Origin: Pseudomonadota bacterium
GTDB lineage: Bacteria > Myxococcota_A > UBA796 > UBA9615
Length of the DNA: 64,000 bases
Reading direction: 5' to 3'
NCBI GenBank assembly: GCA_024229515.1
Contig: JAAESI010000029.1
Span: 1-64,000, forward strand
Shown: in pieces, positions 53,205 through 61,051 of the stretch
How positions within the stretch are numbered: the first letter of the stretch is position 1
Layout: each line of letters starts with the position of its first letter
Made by a program: the position numbers and the translations under genes
The notes under the pieces: model-generated
Database searches by the model: none
The model's input: only the letters and a program-made list of their open reading frames with translations
What the model was told of the DNA's origin: nothing

Positions 53205-53887
53205 GCTTCGCCCCGCTCGCGCATGCGGGAGGCGAAGGCATCGAGGCTGATGGTGCTGGAGGCGTCGAAGGCCTCCAGCAGCTCGATGGACGCCATGCGA
53301 TCGGGGCGGAAGTTGCGGTAGTCCTCGCGCAGCTCGCACCACGCCACCAGCGACCACGTCGAACCCCAGAAGTAGAGCCCCAACGGCCAGACCGTGCGGC
53401 TGGAGGCCTCGCCGGCGCGGGCGGTGTACTCGAAGCGCACCTTGGCGTGCTCGGCGAACGCCTTGCGCAGCCCGATCAGGCCGCTCGTGGCGACCGCCGT
53501 CCAGGGACGGTCCGGCACGAACAGGGCGGTGGAGAAGAGCACCTCGCGCAGCGCCGGCGGCAGCACCGCTTCGATCTTGGTCATCGCCTGACGTGAGGCC
53601 CCCGCGAGCTCCTCGTCGCCCCACGTCGCGACCATGCGGGCGCCGAGCACCGGCGCCTCGATCTCCTCGGCGTTGAACTGCAGCGGCGGCAGCTCGTAGC
53701 CGCGGTGTAGCTGGTAGCCGACCCCCGCCGCGCCCTTGATGAGCACGCCCGAACGCTCCAGATCGCGGATGTCCCGGTACACCGTGCGCCGGGACACCCC
53801 CAGCTCCGCGGCGAGCTGTTCCGAGGTGGCGAAACGACGGCTGCGAAGCAACTGAACGAGCTGGAAGAGGCGGTCGGCGCGGCGCAT
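53201..53887 (-). CDS. WYL domain transcriptional regulator (YafY type)
   Basis: 228 residues from ATG 53887; TTG 53896 would add three. The N-terminal HTH (FATSEQLAAELGVSRRTVYRDIRDLE, about 20-45) is of the DeoR/YafY type, and a WYL domain follows (about 125-200) with the pattern WPLGLYFWGSTWSLVAWCELREDYRNFR, thought to sense nucleotides or other small ligands. YafY-type proteins usually repress a neighbouring divergent gene, here the lipoprotein at 53959. A perfect palindrome sits in the 71-bp space between them (53893-53907). Confidence 0.88.
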   Translation of the reverse strand: MRRADRLFQLVQLLRSRRFATSEQLAAELGVSRRTVYRDIRDLERSGVLIKGAAGVGYQLHRGYELPPLQFNAEEIEAPVLGARMVATWGDEELAGASRQAMTKIEAVLPPALREVLFSTALFVPDRPWTAVATSGLIGLRKAFAEHAKVRFEYTARAGEASSRTVWPLGLYFWGSTWSLVAWCELREDYRNFRPDRMASIELLEAFDASSTISLDAFASRMRERGEA

Positions 53888-53892
53888 GCGGG

Positions 53893-53907
53893 GCAATGTG
53901 ACATTGC
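53893..53907. promoter_or_regulatory. Palindromic operator candidate GCAATGT-G-ACATTGC
   Basis: A perfect 7+1+7 inverted repeat directly upstream of the WYL regulator ATG and 51 bp before the divergent lipoprotein gene. The symmetry and position suit autoregulation and control of the neighbour by the dimeric regulator. Confidence 0.5.
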
Positions 53908-53958
53908 ACAGGACAGTTGTGATCCGGGCCGTCTACCTTGAGTGCAGAGGACTCCCCG

Positions 53959-54426
53959 ATGACGCGAATCCGACTCCTGCTCCTGGCCCTCGCGATGACG
54001 GTCGCCGCCTGCGCGCCCGCCACCGGCGATGGCTTCCAGTTCGTCGATCAGCCGGAGCCCGCGGGCACCGCGTTCCACACCATCGTGGGGCAGACCGCCT
54101 TCGAAGTGACGCCGGGTGATGAGGTCTGGCTCTTCCTCGCCAGCGACCCCGACGTGTCCATCGATCAGTTCTCGACCCAGTCCTTCCTCGCCTGCGACAC
54201 CTCCAACTGGGCCATCGAGCACGCCGTCGCCGCGTACCTGGCCGACGTGAGCCCCGCGGAGGTCACCGGCCTGCTCGGGAGCCGCACCGACATCGAGGAC
54301 GGAGACGTGGTCAGCGGCGTCGGCTTCATCGTGGCCGAGACGGTCCGCAGCGGCTCGCAGATGGTCGTCGACCCCAAGGGCTACGACCACTACTTCGAGT
54401 TCGAGGTCGTCGAGCCGACCCTCTAG
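53959..54426 (+). CDS. Lipoprotein divergent from the WYL regulator
   Basis: 155 residues from ATG 53959 (AGAGGA ribosome-binding site). The lipobox is VAAC. The mature protein is acidic with a GDEVWLFLASDPDVS segment and one free cysteine, probably a compact beta domain. No family is recognised. It may be the regulated target of the WYL protein through the palindrome at 53893. It shares CTAG 54423-54426 as stop with the convergent ABC exporter gene. Confidence 0.65.
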   Translation: MTRIRLLLLALAMTVAACAPATGDGFQFVDQPEPAGTAFHTIVGQTAFEVTPGDEVWLFLASDPDVSIDQFSTQSFLACDTSNWAIEHAVAAYLADVSPAEVTGLLGSRTDIEDGDVVSGVGFIVAETVRSGSQMVVDPKGYDHYFEFEVVEPTL

Positions 54427-56162
54427 GCAGCAGCCCCACTGAGCTGACGCTCAACCAGCTGGCGGTACAGCCCGTCGGTCTCCACCAGTTCCGCGTGCGG
54501 CCCTTCCTGCACGACCTTCCCCCCATCCAGCACGAGCACCCGGTCGGCCTCCTTCACGGTCGACAGCCGGTGGGCGATGACCATCGTGGTCCGCCCCTCC
54601 ATGAGCCGCGCGAGCGCATCCTGGACGAGGTGCTCGGACTCCGCATCGAGCGCCGAGGTGGCCTCATCGAGGATGAGGATCGAGGGGTCCTTCAAGAGCG
54701 CCCGCGCGATGGCGACCCGCTGCTTCTGCCCGCCGCTGAGGCGCACACCGCGCTCCCCCACGAGCGTGGAGTAGCCGTCGGGGAAGGCCGCCACGAAGGA
54801 GTGGGCGTTGGCCGCGCGGGCAGCCGATTCGACCTCTTCGTCGGTGGCGTCGGGCCGGCCGTAGCGGATGTTCTCGGCCACGGTGGTGGCGAACAGGATG
54901 GGCTCCTGCGCGACCACGCCCACCTGCTCGCGCAACCAGTCCGGCTCTAGGTCCAGGTAGTCGATGCCGTCCAGCGTGATGGTCCCCACCGAGGGGTCGT
55001 AGAAGCGTGACAGCAGGGCCGCGACGGTGGACTTGCCGCCCCCCGAGGGGCCCACGAGGGCGACGACCTCGCCGGGCTCGAGCGCGATGTCGATGCCGTC
55101 CAGCACGATCGTGTCAGCGCGCGAGGGGTACGCGAACACCACCTCGCTCAGCCGCACGCGGCCCTCAATCGTGGCGAGCTGCTGCTCGCCGGAGCTCACC
55201 GACGGCTGGCGATCGAGGAGCTCGAAGACCCGCTCGCTCGCACCGAGCGCCTTCATGAAGTCCCCCCACAGGGAGCTGAGGGCCCCGAGGCTGAACGCGA
55301 CGGTGACGGTGTACATCAGGAACGCCATCAACTCGGGGATCTCCATCGTCCCCTCGGCGAGCATCGCGCCGCCGAACCAGAGCACCACGGCGAGGGCGGA
55401 GTACGCCGCGAAGCTCGCCCCGCCGCCGAAGATCGCTCCCAGGCGGGCGCGCTTCCGGGCAAGGCGGAACGTGAGGTCAATCCTGCCTCCGTACCGTGCC
55501 TGCTCCTCCTCTTCCCGAGCGAACGAACGAACCGTGCGGATGCCCGACAGCGTCTCCTCGGCCACCTCGGTCGACCTCGCGAGGGCATCCTGGACCTCGA
55601 GGCTGACCTTGCGCAGCGCGCGGCCGTAGACGGTCGAGCCGATGACGACGACCGGCACCACCGCCAGCATCACCAAGGTCAGCTGCGGCGACTGAAAGAG
55701 AAGAATGATGATCGCGCCGAGCCCCATGAGGGCGTAGCGTAGGAGCATCGAGATGTTCACGGTCACGGCGTTCTGCAGCACCGTCGTGTCCGAGACGAGC
55801 CGGCTGGTCAGCTCGCCGGTGCGGTGCTCGTCGAAGAAGGCGATCTCCTGTTGCACCAGCGAGTCGTACAGGCGCTGCCGGAGGCGGGCCACGATCTGCT
55901 CGCCCGCGACGGTGAAGAGGTAGCTGCGAATCGCGGTGAAGAAGCCCGCCATGGCGAACAGCCCCAGCAGCAGCAGGGCGAGCTGGTCGATCGCCTCGCG
56001 CCCCTCGTCGTTCAGCGCGGTCTCGATCATCTCGGCGACGAACGCGGGGTAGGCCAGGGTCAGTCCCGAGGTGAACAGCAGCGCGACCGTGCCGACCGTC
56101 AGCCGGGGGGCTTCGGGGCGCGCCAGGACCAGGAGTCGCTTGAGGGACGCGCCAGAAGCCAT
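54423..56162 (-). CDS. MsbA-type ABC exporter (fused membrane and ATPase domains)
   Basis: A 579-residue half-transporter. Residues 15-310 hold six membrane helices of an exporter fold; residues 335-579 are the ATPase with Walker A GPSGGGKST (about 375-383), Q-loop VAQEPILF, signature RLSGGQKQR, Walker B SILILDEATSALD and the switch HRLS. Homodimers of this class flip lipids or export lipopeptides, drugs or peptides. The substrate cannot be deduced. The chosen ATG 56162 begins MASGASLKRLL; the frame continues upstream but only through the shadow of the plus-strand gene. Confidence 0.95.
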   Translation of the reverse strand: MASGASLKRLLVLARPEAPRLTVGTVALLFTSGLTLAYPAFVAEMIETALNDEGREAIDQLALLLLGLFAMAGFFTAIRSYLFTVAGEQIVARLRQRLYDSLVQQEIAFFDEHRTGELTSRLVSDTTVLQNAVTVNISMLLRYALMGLGAIIILLFQSPQLTLVMLAVVPVVVIGSTVYGRALRKVSLEVQDALARSTEVAEETLSGIRTVRSFAREEEEQARYGGRIDLTFRLARKRARLGAIFGGGASFAAYSALAVVLWFGGAMLAEGTMEIPELMAFLMYTVTVAFSLGALSSLWGDFMKALGASERVFELLDRQPSVSSGEQQLATIEGRVRLSEVVFAYPSRADTIVLDGIDIALEPGEVVALVGPSGGGKSTVAALLSRFYDPSVGTITLDGIDYLDLEPDWLREQVGVVAQEPILFATTVAENIRYGRPDATDEEVESAARAANAHSFVAAFPDGYSTLVGERGVRLSGGQKQRVAIARALLKDPSILILDEATSALDAESEHLVQDALARLMEGRTTMVIAHRLSTVKEADRVLVLDGGKVVQEGPHAELVETDGLYRQLVERQLSGAAA

Positions 56163-56216
56163 GCCTGACAGCCTCAGTCGTCGCGGGCGAGTGTCAAGGT
56201 CTGGTAAGCAGGGACT

Positions 56217-56927
56217 ATGCTGACGCGAACGCTGCTCATCGCCGCCCTCTGCCTCCCCCTCGTCGCCTGCGGAGGCGCCGACGACGACGACTCCTCCGAG
56301 CCGACCCCCGAGCCGGTGCCGGACTTCGTGCGCGCCACCGTGGCCCTCACCGACGCCGCCGGCGGATCGACCGAGGGGATCACGGTCACGTTCGACGATC
56401 AGGAGGAGGGCACCGACGGCACCGGGCGCGCCGACATCACGGTGCCCACCCTCGAGACCTTCGACATCACGGTCGACGCGGGCGCCGACTACCAAGAGTA
56501 CAGCGTGGCCGGGGTCGTGGGCGGCGACGACTTCATCTTCCAGACGCTGATCAGCGACCGCGCCACCACCGACTTCGTCTACGGCTCGCTCGGCCTCGTC
56601 GCGGATGCGGGCAAGGGCATCCTCGTGGTCAGCCTCGACACCGTCGCCCTTCAGGCCGCGACCGGTGGCTCCGCGAGCATCGACGCAGCCCACGACGAGC
56701 CGTTCATCTTCGTGAACGACACCCCTCAGGCGGGCAGCGAGCTCATCTTCGAGGCGCAGGCGTTCATCAGCTTCCCCAACGTCGAGCCCGGCGACGTCAC
56801 CATCGACATCGTCCCCCCCGAGAGCGACATCTGCCTCGCGTTCCCGGCCCTCAGCGCCGAGGACGACGTCACCACCTACACGGTTCGCGCCGACACCGTC
56901 ACGGTCGTCACCTTCATCTGCCAGTGA
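56217..56927 (+). CDS. Lipoprotein with Asp-rich linker, function unknown
   Basis: 236 residues with lipobox LVAC, then GGADDDDSSEPTPEPVP as a linker. The mature part is acidic and beta-rich; the first segment (VRATVALTDAAGGSTEGITVTFDD...) resembles a carboxypeptidase-regulatory/Ig-like fold (CarboxypepD_reg type). The last residues are VTFICQ. Its TGA overlaps the start of the DUF547 gene, so the pair is probably co-expressed. Confidence 0.65.
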   Translation: MLTRTLLIAALCLPLVACGGADDDDSSEPTPEPVPDFVRATVALTDAAGGSTEGITVTFDDQEEGTDGTGRADITVPTLETFDITVDAGADYQEYSVAGVVGGDDFIFQTLISDRATTDFVYGSLGLVADAGKGILVVSLDTVALQAATGGSASIDAAHDEPFIFVNDTPQAGSELIFEAQAFISFPNVEPGDVTIDIVPPESDICLAFPALSAEDDVTTYTVRADTVTVVTFICQ

Positions 56928-57460
56928 GCCGCAAGGCGAAGCTCGGGGCGCTCGGAGTGCTGCTCCTGGGGGTCGTCGAGCACTGGCCGATCACCACCAT
57001 CCACGAGGTACGAGGACGCATCGAACCGAAGGCCGGCTTCGGCTTCTTCTACGGCCTCCGCTTCACCCTCGACGGTCGAAAGACCAACCTCTACGACCTC
57101 GAGAACAAGGTGATCCGGAAGCTGGGCGACGCGCGGATCCATGCCGCCATCAACTGCGCCTCGCGCTCCTGCCCCACCCTCGCGGGGGCGCCCTACCAGG
57201 GCTCGACGCTGGAGCAGCAGCTACACGCCGCGGCCCGGCCGTTCGCCAGCTCAGCCCCCCACGTGGACGTCAACGAGGGGGCCCGCGTCGTGCGCCTGTC
57301 GCTGATCTACGACTGGTTCGCGGGCGACTTCGGGGACGTGCTCGCGTGGGTCGAGGCGAACGCGGATCCGGCCGTCGCCGAGCCCCTCGGTCGAGCCCGC
57401 GCCGAGGGCTGGCCCATCGAGTATGTGCCGTACGACTGGAGCTTGAACGCTCAGCCCTAA
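56924..57460 (+). CDS. DUF547 protein lacking the usual N-terminal region
   Basis: 178 residues from GTG 56924, overlapping the previous stop (GTGA). The DUF547 core is clear: KTNLYDLENKVIRKLGDARIHAAINCASRSCPTL with the invariant Cys-Ala-Ser...Cys-Pro, then LEQQLHAAARPF. The function of DUF547 is not established. The normal first part, which contains an FWINAYNAL strand before the EHWPI segment, is replaced by SRKAKLGALGVLLLGVV, so about 60-80 residues appear missing. It may be a truncated copy or a variant. Confidence 0.7.
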   Translation: MSRKAKLGALGVLLLGVVEHWPITTIHEVRGRIEPKAGFGFFYGLRFTLDGRKTNLYDLENKVIRKLGDARIHAAINCASRSCPTLAGAPYQGSTLEQQLHAAARPFASSAPHVDVNEGARVVRLSLIYDWFAGDFGDVLAWVEANADPAVAEPLGRARAEGWPIEYVPYDWSLNAQP

Positions 57461-57484
57461 TCGGGTCGTGGCATGCTTTGGGCG

Positions 57485-58903
57485 ATGCGATCGCTGCTTG
57501 CTGCCACGCTCCTGGCCCTCCTGACCCTGCCGCTGAACGCCTGGGCCCAGCACGACGGCCCCCCTCCGCTGGATACCGAAGAGGACGGCGAGGAGGACGA
57601 GCCGCTCCGCGACGAGAACGGCAACGAGGTCGAGATCATCGAGTCTCCCTTCGCCGCCGAAGAGAAGGCCTGCATCGAGGAACATGACGGCGCGGCGTGC
57701 TTCTCCGCGGGCCAGAAGTGGTTCACCGGTGAGGGGCTCGAGCGGGCCAACATCACGCAGGCGGTGGAGCTGTTCGAGGCGGGCTGCATCTTCCAGCACG
57801 TCGAAGCCTGCATGGCCGCGGCGGTGCTCTTCAAGGAGGGCAAGGCGGGCATCTTCCTCAACTCCGAGACGGGCCAGGTGAGCATCGACCTGACGTCGGC
57901 CGAGAAGTACTACCGGGCCGCCTGCGAGGTCGGACGGCTGGAGGCCTGCGGCCTCGCCGGCGAGCTGCTCATGGCGCCCCGGAAGCACGTGCCCGCGGGC
58001 GCCACCTGGCATGACCTGGAAGAGGACCTGTTCAGCGGCCGGCAGAGCTTCGAAGTCGGCTGCCCGGCCCTGACCGACTCGGCCCCCGTGTGGCAGGAGC
58101 GCGACGCCCGCAGCTGCGCCCGCCTCGCCCAGATGTGGGAGGAAGGGCACGGCGTGCGCCGCAACCGCGCGCTCGCTACCGACTACTGGGATCTGGCCTG
58201 CGCCGCCGAGGACGGCAAAGGGAACTCCTGCGAGCAGGCCCAGCGGATCCGCGCCCTCCCCGCCGAACCGGTGGAGGAGAAGCGGGTCTCGGTCCAGCCC
58301 CGCCGCCCCCACCCCAAGGTCGACCGCTTCCGCGACACCGACGTCGGCATCACCGGCAAAACCACCGAGGACCACTGGCGGAGGTTCGAGATCGAAGGCG
58401 GCGTGGGCGCCCGCGTGCGCTACCCCAACCCCACCCTGGTGATGTTCAAGTTCCGGGCGGGCATGGCGATCTGGTTCAACATCGTCGGGATCGGCTTCCA
58501 GACCGCATTCTCGACCGACAAGTTCGCCGCCGTGCAGGAGCGCCTCATCACCCGGTTCCAGCACGCCATCAGCCTGAAAATGGCGGTGCCCATCCCGGCG
58601 AAGATCCCCTGGGGTGCGGTCATGCGGCTGGGCTGGGGTGTCGGCAGCACGCTGGGGTCGGTGAAGTACCACCCCGCTCCATACGCGCTCGGCTACGGCA
58701 TCCGCGAGTACGTGCAGCTGGAGATCGGCTCGGGCCAGACCAGCGGCCCCCGCCAGTGGGGCGCCGTGCGCATCGAGCAGCAGCAGACCTGGCACAAGGG
58801 CGGCGGCTCGTCCCCGGAGCACTCCACCCAGTTCGTGCTCATCGCCGGCTTCACCTTCGCCGGCAAGGGGCCCGACTGGACGCCCAAGAAGCACGTCGAC
58901 TAG
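57485..58903 (+). CDS. Secreted protein with cysteine-rich Sel1-like repeats and a C-terminal barrel-like domain
   Basis: About 472 residues; ATG 57473 would add four. A signal peptide ends AWA-Q. An acidic linker follows, then Sel1-like TPR repeats (about 60-250) with paired cysteines in each helix-turn (AVELFEAGC...VEACMAAAVLF; AEKYYRAAC...LEACGLAGELL), as in Helicobacter Hcp proteins, forming a disulfide-braced solenoid. The C-terminal 200 residues (about 290-472) alternate aromatic and charged residues in beta strands (FRAGMAIWFNIVGIGFQTAF) like an outer-membrane barrel. It may be a surface-anchored binding protein. Confidence 0.75.
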   Translation: MRSLLAATLLALLTLPLNAWAQHDGPPPLDTEEDGEEDEPLRDENGNEVEIIESPFAAEEKACIEEHDGAACFSAGQKWFTGEGLERANITQAVELFEAGCIFQHVEACMAAAVLFKEGKAGIFLNSETGQVSIDLTSAEKYYRAACEVGRLEACGLAGELLMAPRKHVPAGATWHDLEEDLFSGRQSFEVGCPALTDSAPVWQERDARSCARLAQMWEEGHGVRRNRALATDYWDLACAAEDGKGNSCEQAQRIRALPAEPVEEKRVSVQPRRPHPKVDRFRDTDVGITGKTTEDHWRRFEIEGGVGARVRYPNPTLVMFKFRAGMAIWFNIVGIGFQTAFSTDKFAAVQERLITRFQHAISLKMAVPIPAKIPWGAVMRLGWGVGSTLGSVKYHPAPYALGYGIREYVQLEIGSGQTSGPRQWGAVRIEQQQTWHKGGGSSPEHSTQFVLIAGFTFAGKGPDWTPKKHVD

Positions 58904-58919
58904 CCAGACAGGCAGAACG

Positions 58920-60115
58920 AAGAAAGCCCCGGTCCGAAGACCGGGGCTTTCAGGTGCACGATGCTTTGGGTCGCTCGCCGGTACTCGGTTGGCCTCGCGC
59001 CCCGGCTGGGGGCCCGCGCTTCAACCGCGCCGTGACGTCGCCTCTTCAGAGTCTCTCGGTGCGCCGCGCCCCGGAGGGTGCGTCGCGTCGGCAGCTCCCG
59101 ACTTCAAAAGGTCTGCGCCACCTTCGCTCCCGTTCGGCCGAAGCCTCCCGCTCGCTCGTGTGATGCCACTCCCTCGGAGTCGAATCGGTTCTTCAGGGTG
59201 TAACTGGCCCGGCTAGCGGCTCATCGGTTCGCCGCCCCGGCTTCGGTCTTCCCGCCTCTCGACGTGGACCCTTGCCGTTTTCGCCTAGACCCGTTCCCGG
59301 TCGCGAGATGCTTCCGGTGGGGTCAACCCTCGTGAACTTGATTCCTCCCTCGGAGCTCCAGGCCTTCTGCCCGGCCTGCCCGTCGCTGCGACCCGGAAGG
59401 GGGCCACTGCTCCTGCAGGCGTCTCTCATGAGGTTTGCTGCCCCTTCAGCGCTCAAGGTGAAAGCGTCCACCAATCGCGGCCTTACCTCAGCCGCTTCGT
59501 TCCGTCCTCGCCGTTTCTCACGACCTCGACGGCTTACTCCGCTTTCCACCGCCCCAGGGTCTCCCTGGGTGGCACTCGTGGGGTTTCGCTGTCCTTCAAG
59601 GCTCCTCCCGCTCCGCTCTGGGCTCCGCCGTCTCCGGCCTTGCCATCCCCTCTCGACCTTCCAGCTGCGCCTGTCCGCCTTTCCGCGGGCTCCCGGTCCG
59701 AAGACCGTTCACTTTCGACGTAGCCAGGGCCCTCAGGGTCTTCCCTGCGGTGCGACCGTTCCCGCCAACTTCTGGTTTCCCATCCGCCGGGGGCCGTCAC
59801 CCTCCTGGACTTTCTCTTTGGAACCTCGCTTCCGCTGTCACCCGAAGGTGGCACCGGCCGTCCGGTTCCCGTCACGTTCCGACTTGTCAATGAGCAGCCC
59901 GGCAGCGCCGTGCAGGGAGAAACTAGACCGCCCCCCCAAACGCTGCAAGGGGCTCCAGTCGCGGTTTTCCACAGGCGTGGAAAACCCGAACGTTCCCGAG
60001 GGGTTGGAACGGCAATTCGTTTCACTTTCTGTGGAGGTCCCGAGGACTCGTTGCAGAAGCGTGATGGTCGGGGAACGATTGCATCCAGCAAGGACTTCAA
60101 GTTGCAGTCAACTGC
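58920..60115 (-). ncRNA. Candidate large structured RNA (about 1.2 kb), gene-free locus
   Basis: No reading frame here has protein-like content. Read on the minus strand the sequence is purine-rich and full of short perfect hairpins, several with UUCG tetraloops: 59839-59850 (CACC-UUCG-GGUG), 59694-59707 (CGGUC-UUCG-GACCG) and 59136-59145 (GGC-UUCG-GCC). Others are 59963-59986 (10-bp stem), 59991-60011 and 59553-59569. It ends at the intrinsic terminator 58922-58951, also with a UUCG loop and a T-rich tail on this strand. The 5' end is not defined; TTGACT at 60106-60111 could be a -35 but no good -10 follows. A composition bias without RNA function is the alternative. Confidence 0.5.
58922..58951 (-). 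terminator. Intrinsic terminator with UUCG tetraloop
   Basis: GAAAGCCCCGGTC and GACCGGGGCTTTC form a perfect 13-bp stem. On the minus strand the loop is UUCG and the stem is followed by TTCGTTCTG; on the plus strand the following bases are AGGTGC. It therefore terminates best on the minus strand, although it could also stop transcripts from the Sel1-repeat gene ending at 58903. Confidence 0.8.
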
Positions 60116-60124
60116 CTGAAATCA

Positions 60125-60889
60125 CTACCTCATAACCGTACCGCCATCCACGGGGATGGCCTGGCCGTGAATGCCCCTGGAGGCCTCGCCGCAGAGCGTG
60201 CCGATCAGCGCCGCCACCTCCTCGGCTTCGACCATCCGACCCTGTGGAGAGGCGCCTTCCAGGGTCGCGCGCGCGTGGTCTGCAGAACGGCCGGTGGACT
60301 GGGCGATGCGATCGATGGCCTCGCGGGCCATGTCGGTCTCGACCCAGCCGGGGCAGACCGCGTTGATCGTCACGCCGGTGCGGGCGTACTCCATCGCGAG
60401 CGCGCGCACGAGGCCGATGACCGCGTGCTTGCTGGCGCAGTAAGCGGACGTGTAGGCCTGACCCGTCAAACCGGCGAGGCTCGAGACGTTGACCACGCGG
60501 CCCCAGCCGGCCTTCGCCATCGCCGGCACGAACGCCCGACACATCGCCATCGTGCCGTGCACGTTGATCTGCTGGATGCGGTCCCACACCTCGTCCGTGG
60601 TGCGGTGCAGGGGCGCCCCCACGGCGATGCCGGCGTTGTTGATGAGGCAGTCGATGTGGCCCGCGCGCTCCTGGACTTCGGCGATGGCGGACGCGGTCTG
60701 GGCGCGGTCGGCGAGGTCCATGCGCACGGCGAGGCCCTCGGTCTGGGCGGCGACCGCCTCGAGGGCTTCGACGGTGCGGCCGGTGACCACGACGCGCGCC
60801 CCCAGGGACGCCAGGTGCAGGGCGGTGGCGCGACCGATGCCGCGGCTTCCGCCGGTGATGAGGACGGTGCGGCCGGACAGATCGGACAC
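60125..60889 (-). CDS. Short-chain dehydrogenase/reductase
   Basis: A 254-residue NAD(P)-dependent oxidoreductase. The cofactor motif TGGSRGIG is at about 12-19, NNAG at 84-87, the catalytic serine at 136-137 (NVSSLAG) and YxxxK at 150-154 (YCASK). The C-terminal HGQAIPVDGGTV is the usual end of the fabG/3-hydroxyacyl group. The substrate is probably a 3-oxoacyl or similar carbonyl compound, but the sequence does not distinguish. GTG 60889 has a GGAG ribosome-binding site. Its stop lies 10 bp from the candidate RNA locus on the same strand, so readthrough into that locus is possible. Confidence 0.92.
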   Translation of the reverse strand: MSDLSGRTVLITGGSRGIGRATALHLASLGARVVVTGRTVEALEAVAAQTEGLAVRMDLADRAQTASAIAEVQERAGHIDCLINNAGIAVGAPLHRTTDEVWDRIQQINVHGTMAMCRAFVPAMAKAGWGRVVNVSSLAGLTGQAYTSAYCASKHAVIGLVRALAMEYARTGVTINAVCPGWVETDMAREAIDRIAQSTGRSADHARATLEGASPQGRMVEAEEVAALIGTLCGEASRGIHGQAIPVDGGTVMR

Positions 60890-61037
60890 GGGACTCTCCT
60901 AGGAGAAGGGAGCGGGTTCGTCGGCGACGGAGCCGTCGCCGGGGGCGGGGGGCGGGATGTGACCGCGGGAATCGAGGACGGGGATGGTGTGCTGCTGGGC
61001 CAACGTCAACTCCCGTTCGTTCCGGATCGAGGCCTAT

Positions 61038-61043
61038 TACCAT
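61038..61043 (+). promoter_or_regulatory. Putative -10 hexamer TACCAT for the ATP-grasp gene
   Basis: TACCAT ends eight bases before ATG 61052; no Shine-Dalgarno is present. Confidence 0.35.
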
Positions 61044-61051
61044 CTGGGCGA

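Noticed and set aside
59140-59220. A tRNA or tmRNA T-arm in the RNA locus (GATTCGACTC on the minus strand)
   Set aside because: The loop matches the T-arm word, but the surrounding bases do not form the 5-bp T stem and there is no acceptor stem or CCA nearby.
58920-60115. A group II intron
   Set aside because: No GTGCG-type 5' end with a domain V (GAGC...GUUC hairpin) and no reverse transcriptase were found on either strand.
59272-60135. A 287-residue plus-strand reading frame in the RNA locus
   Set aside because: Its composition is dominated by Ser, Pro, Arg and Leu with no hydrophobic core or motif, and hairpins run through it. It is better explained as a shadow of a structured minus-strand RNA.
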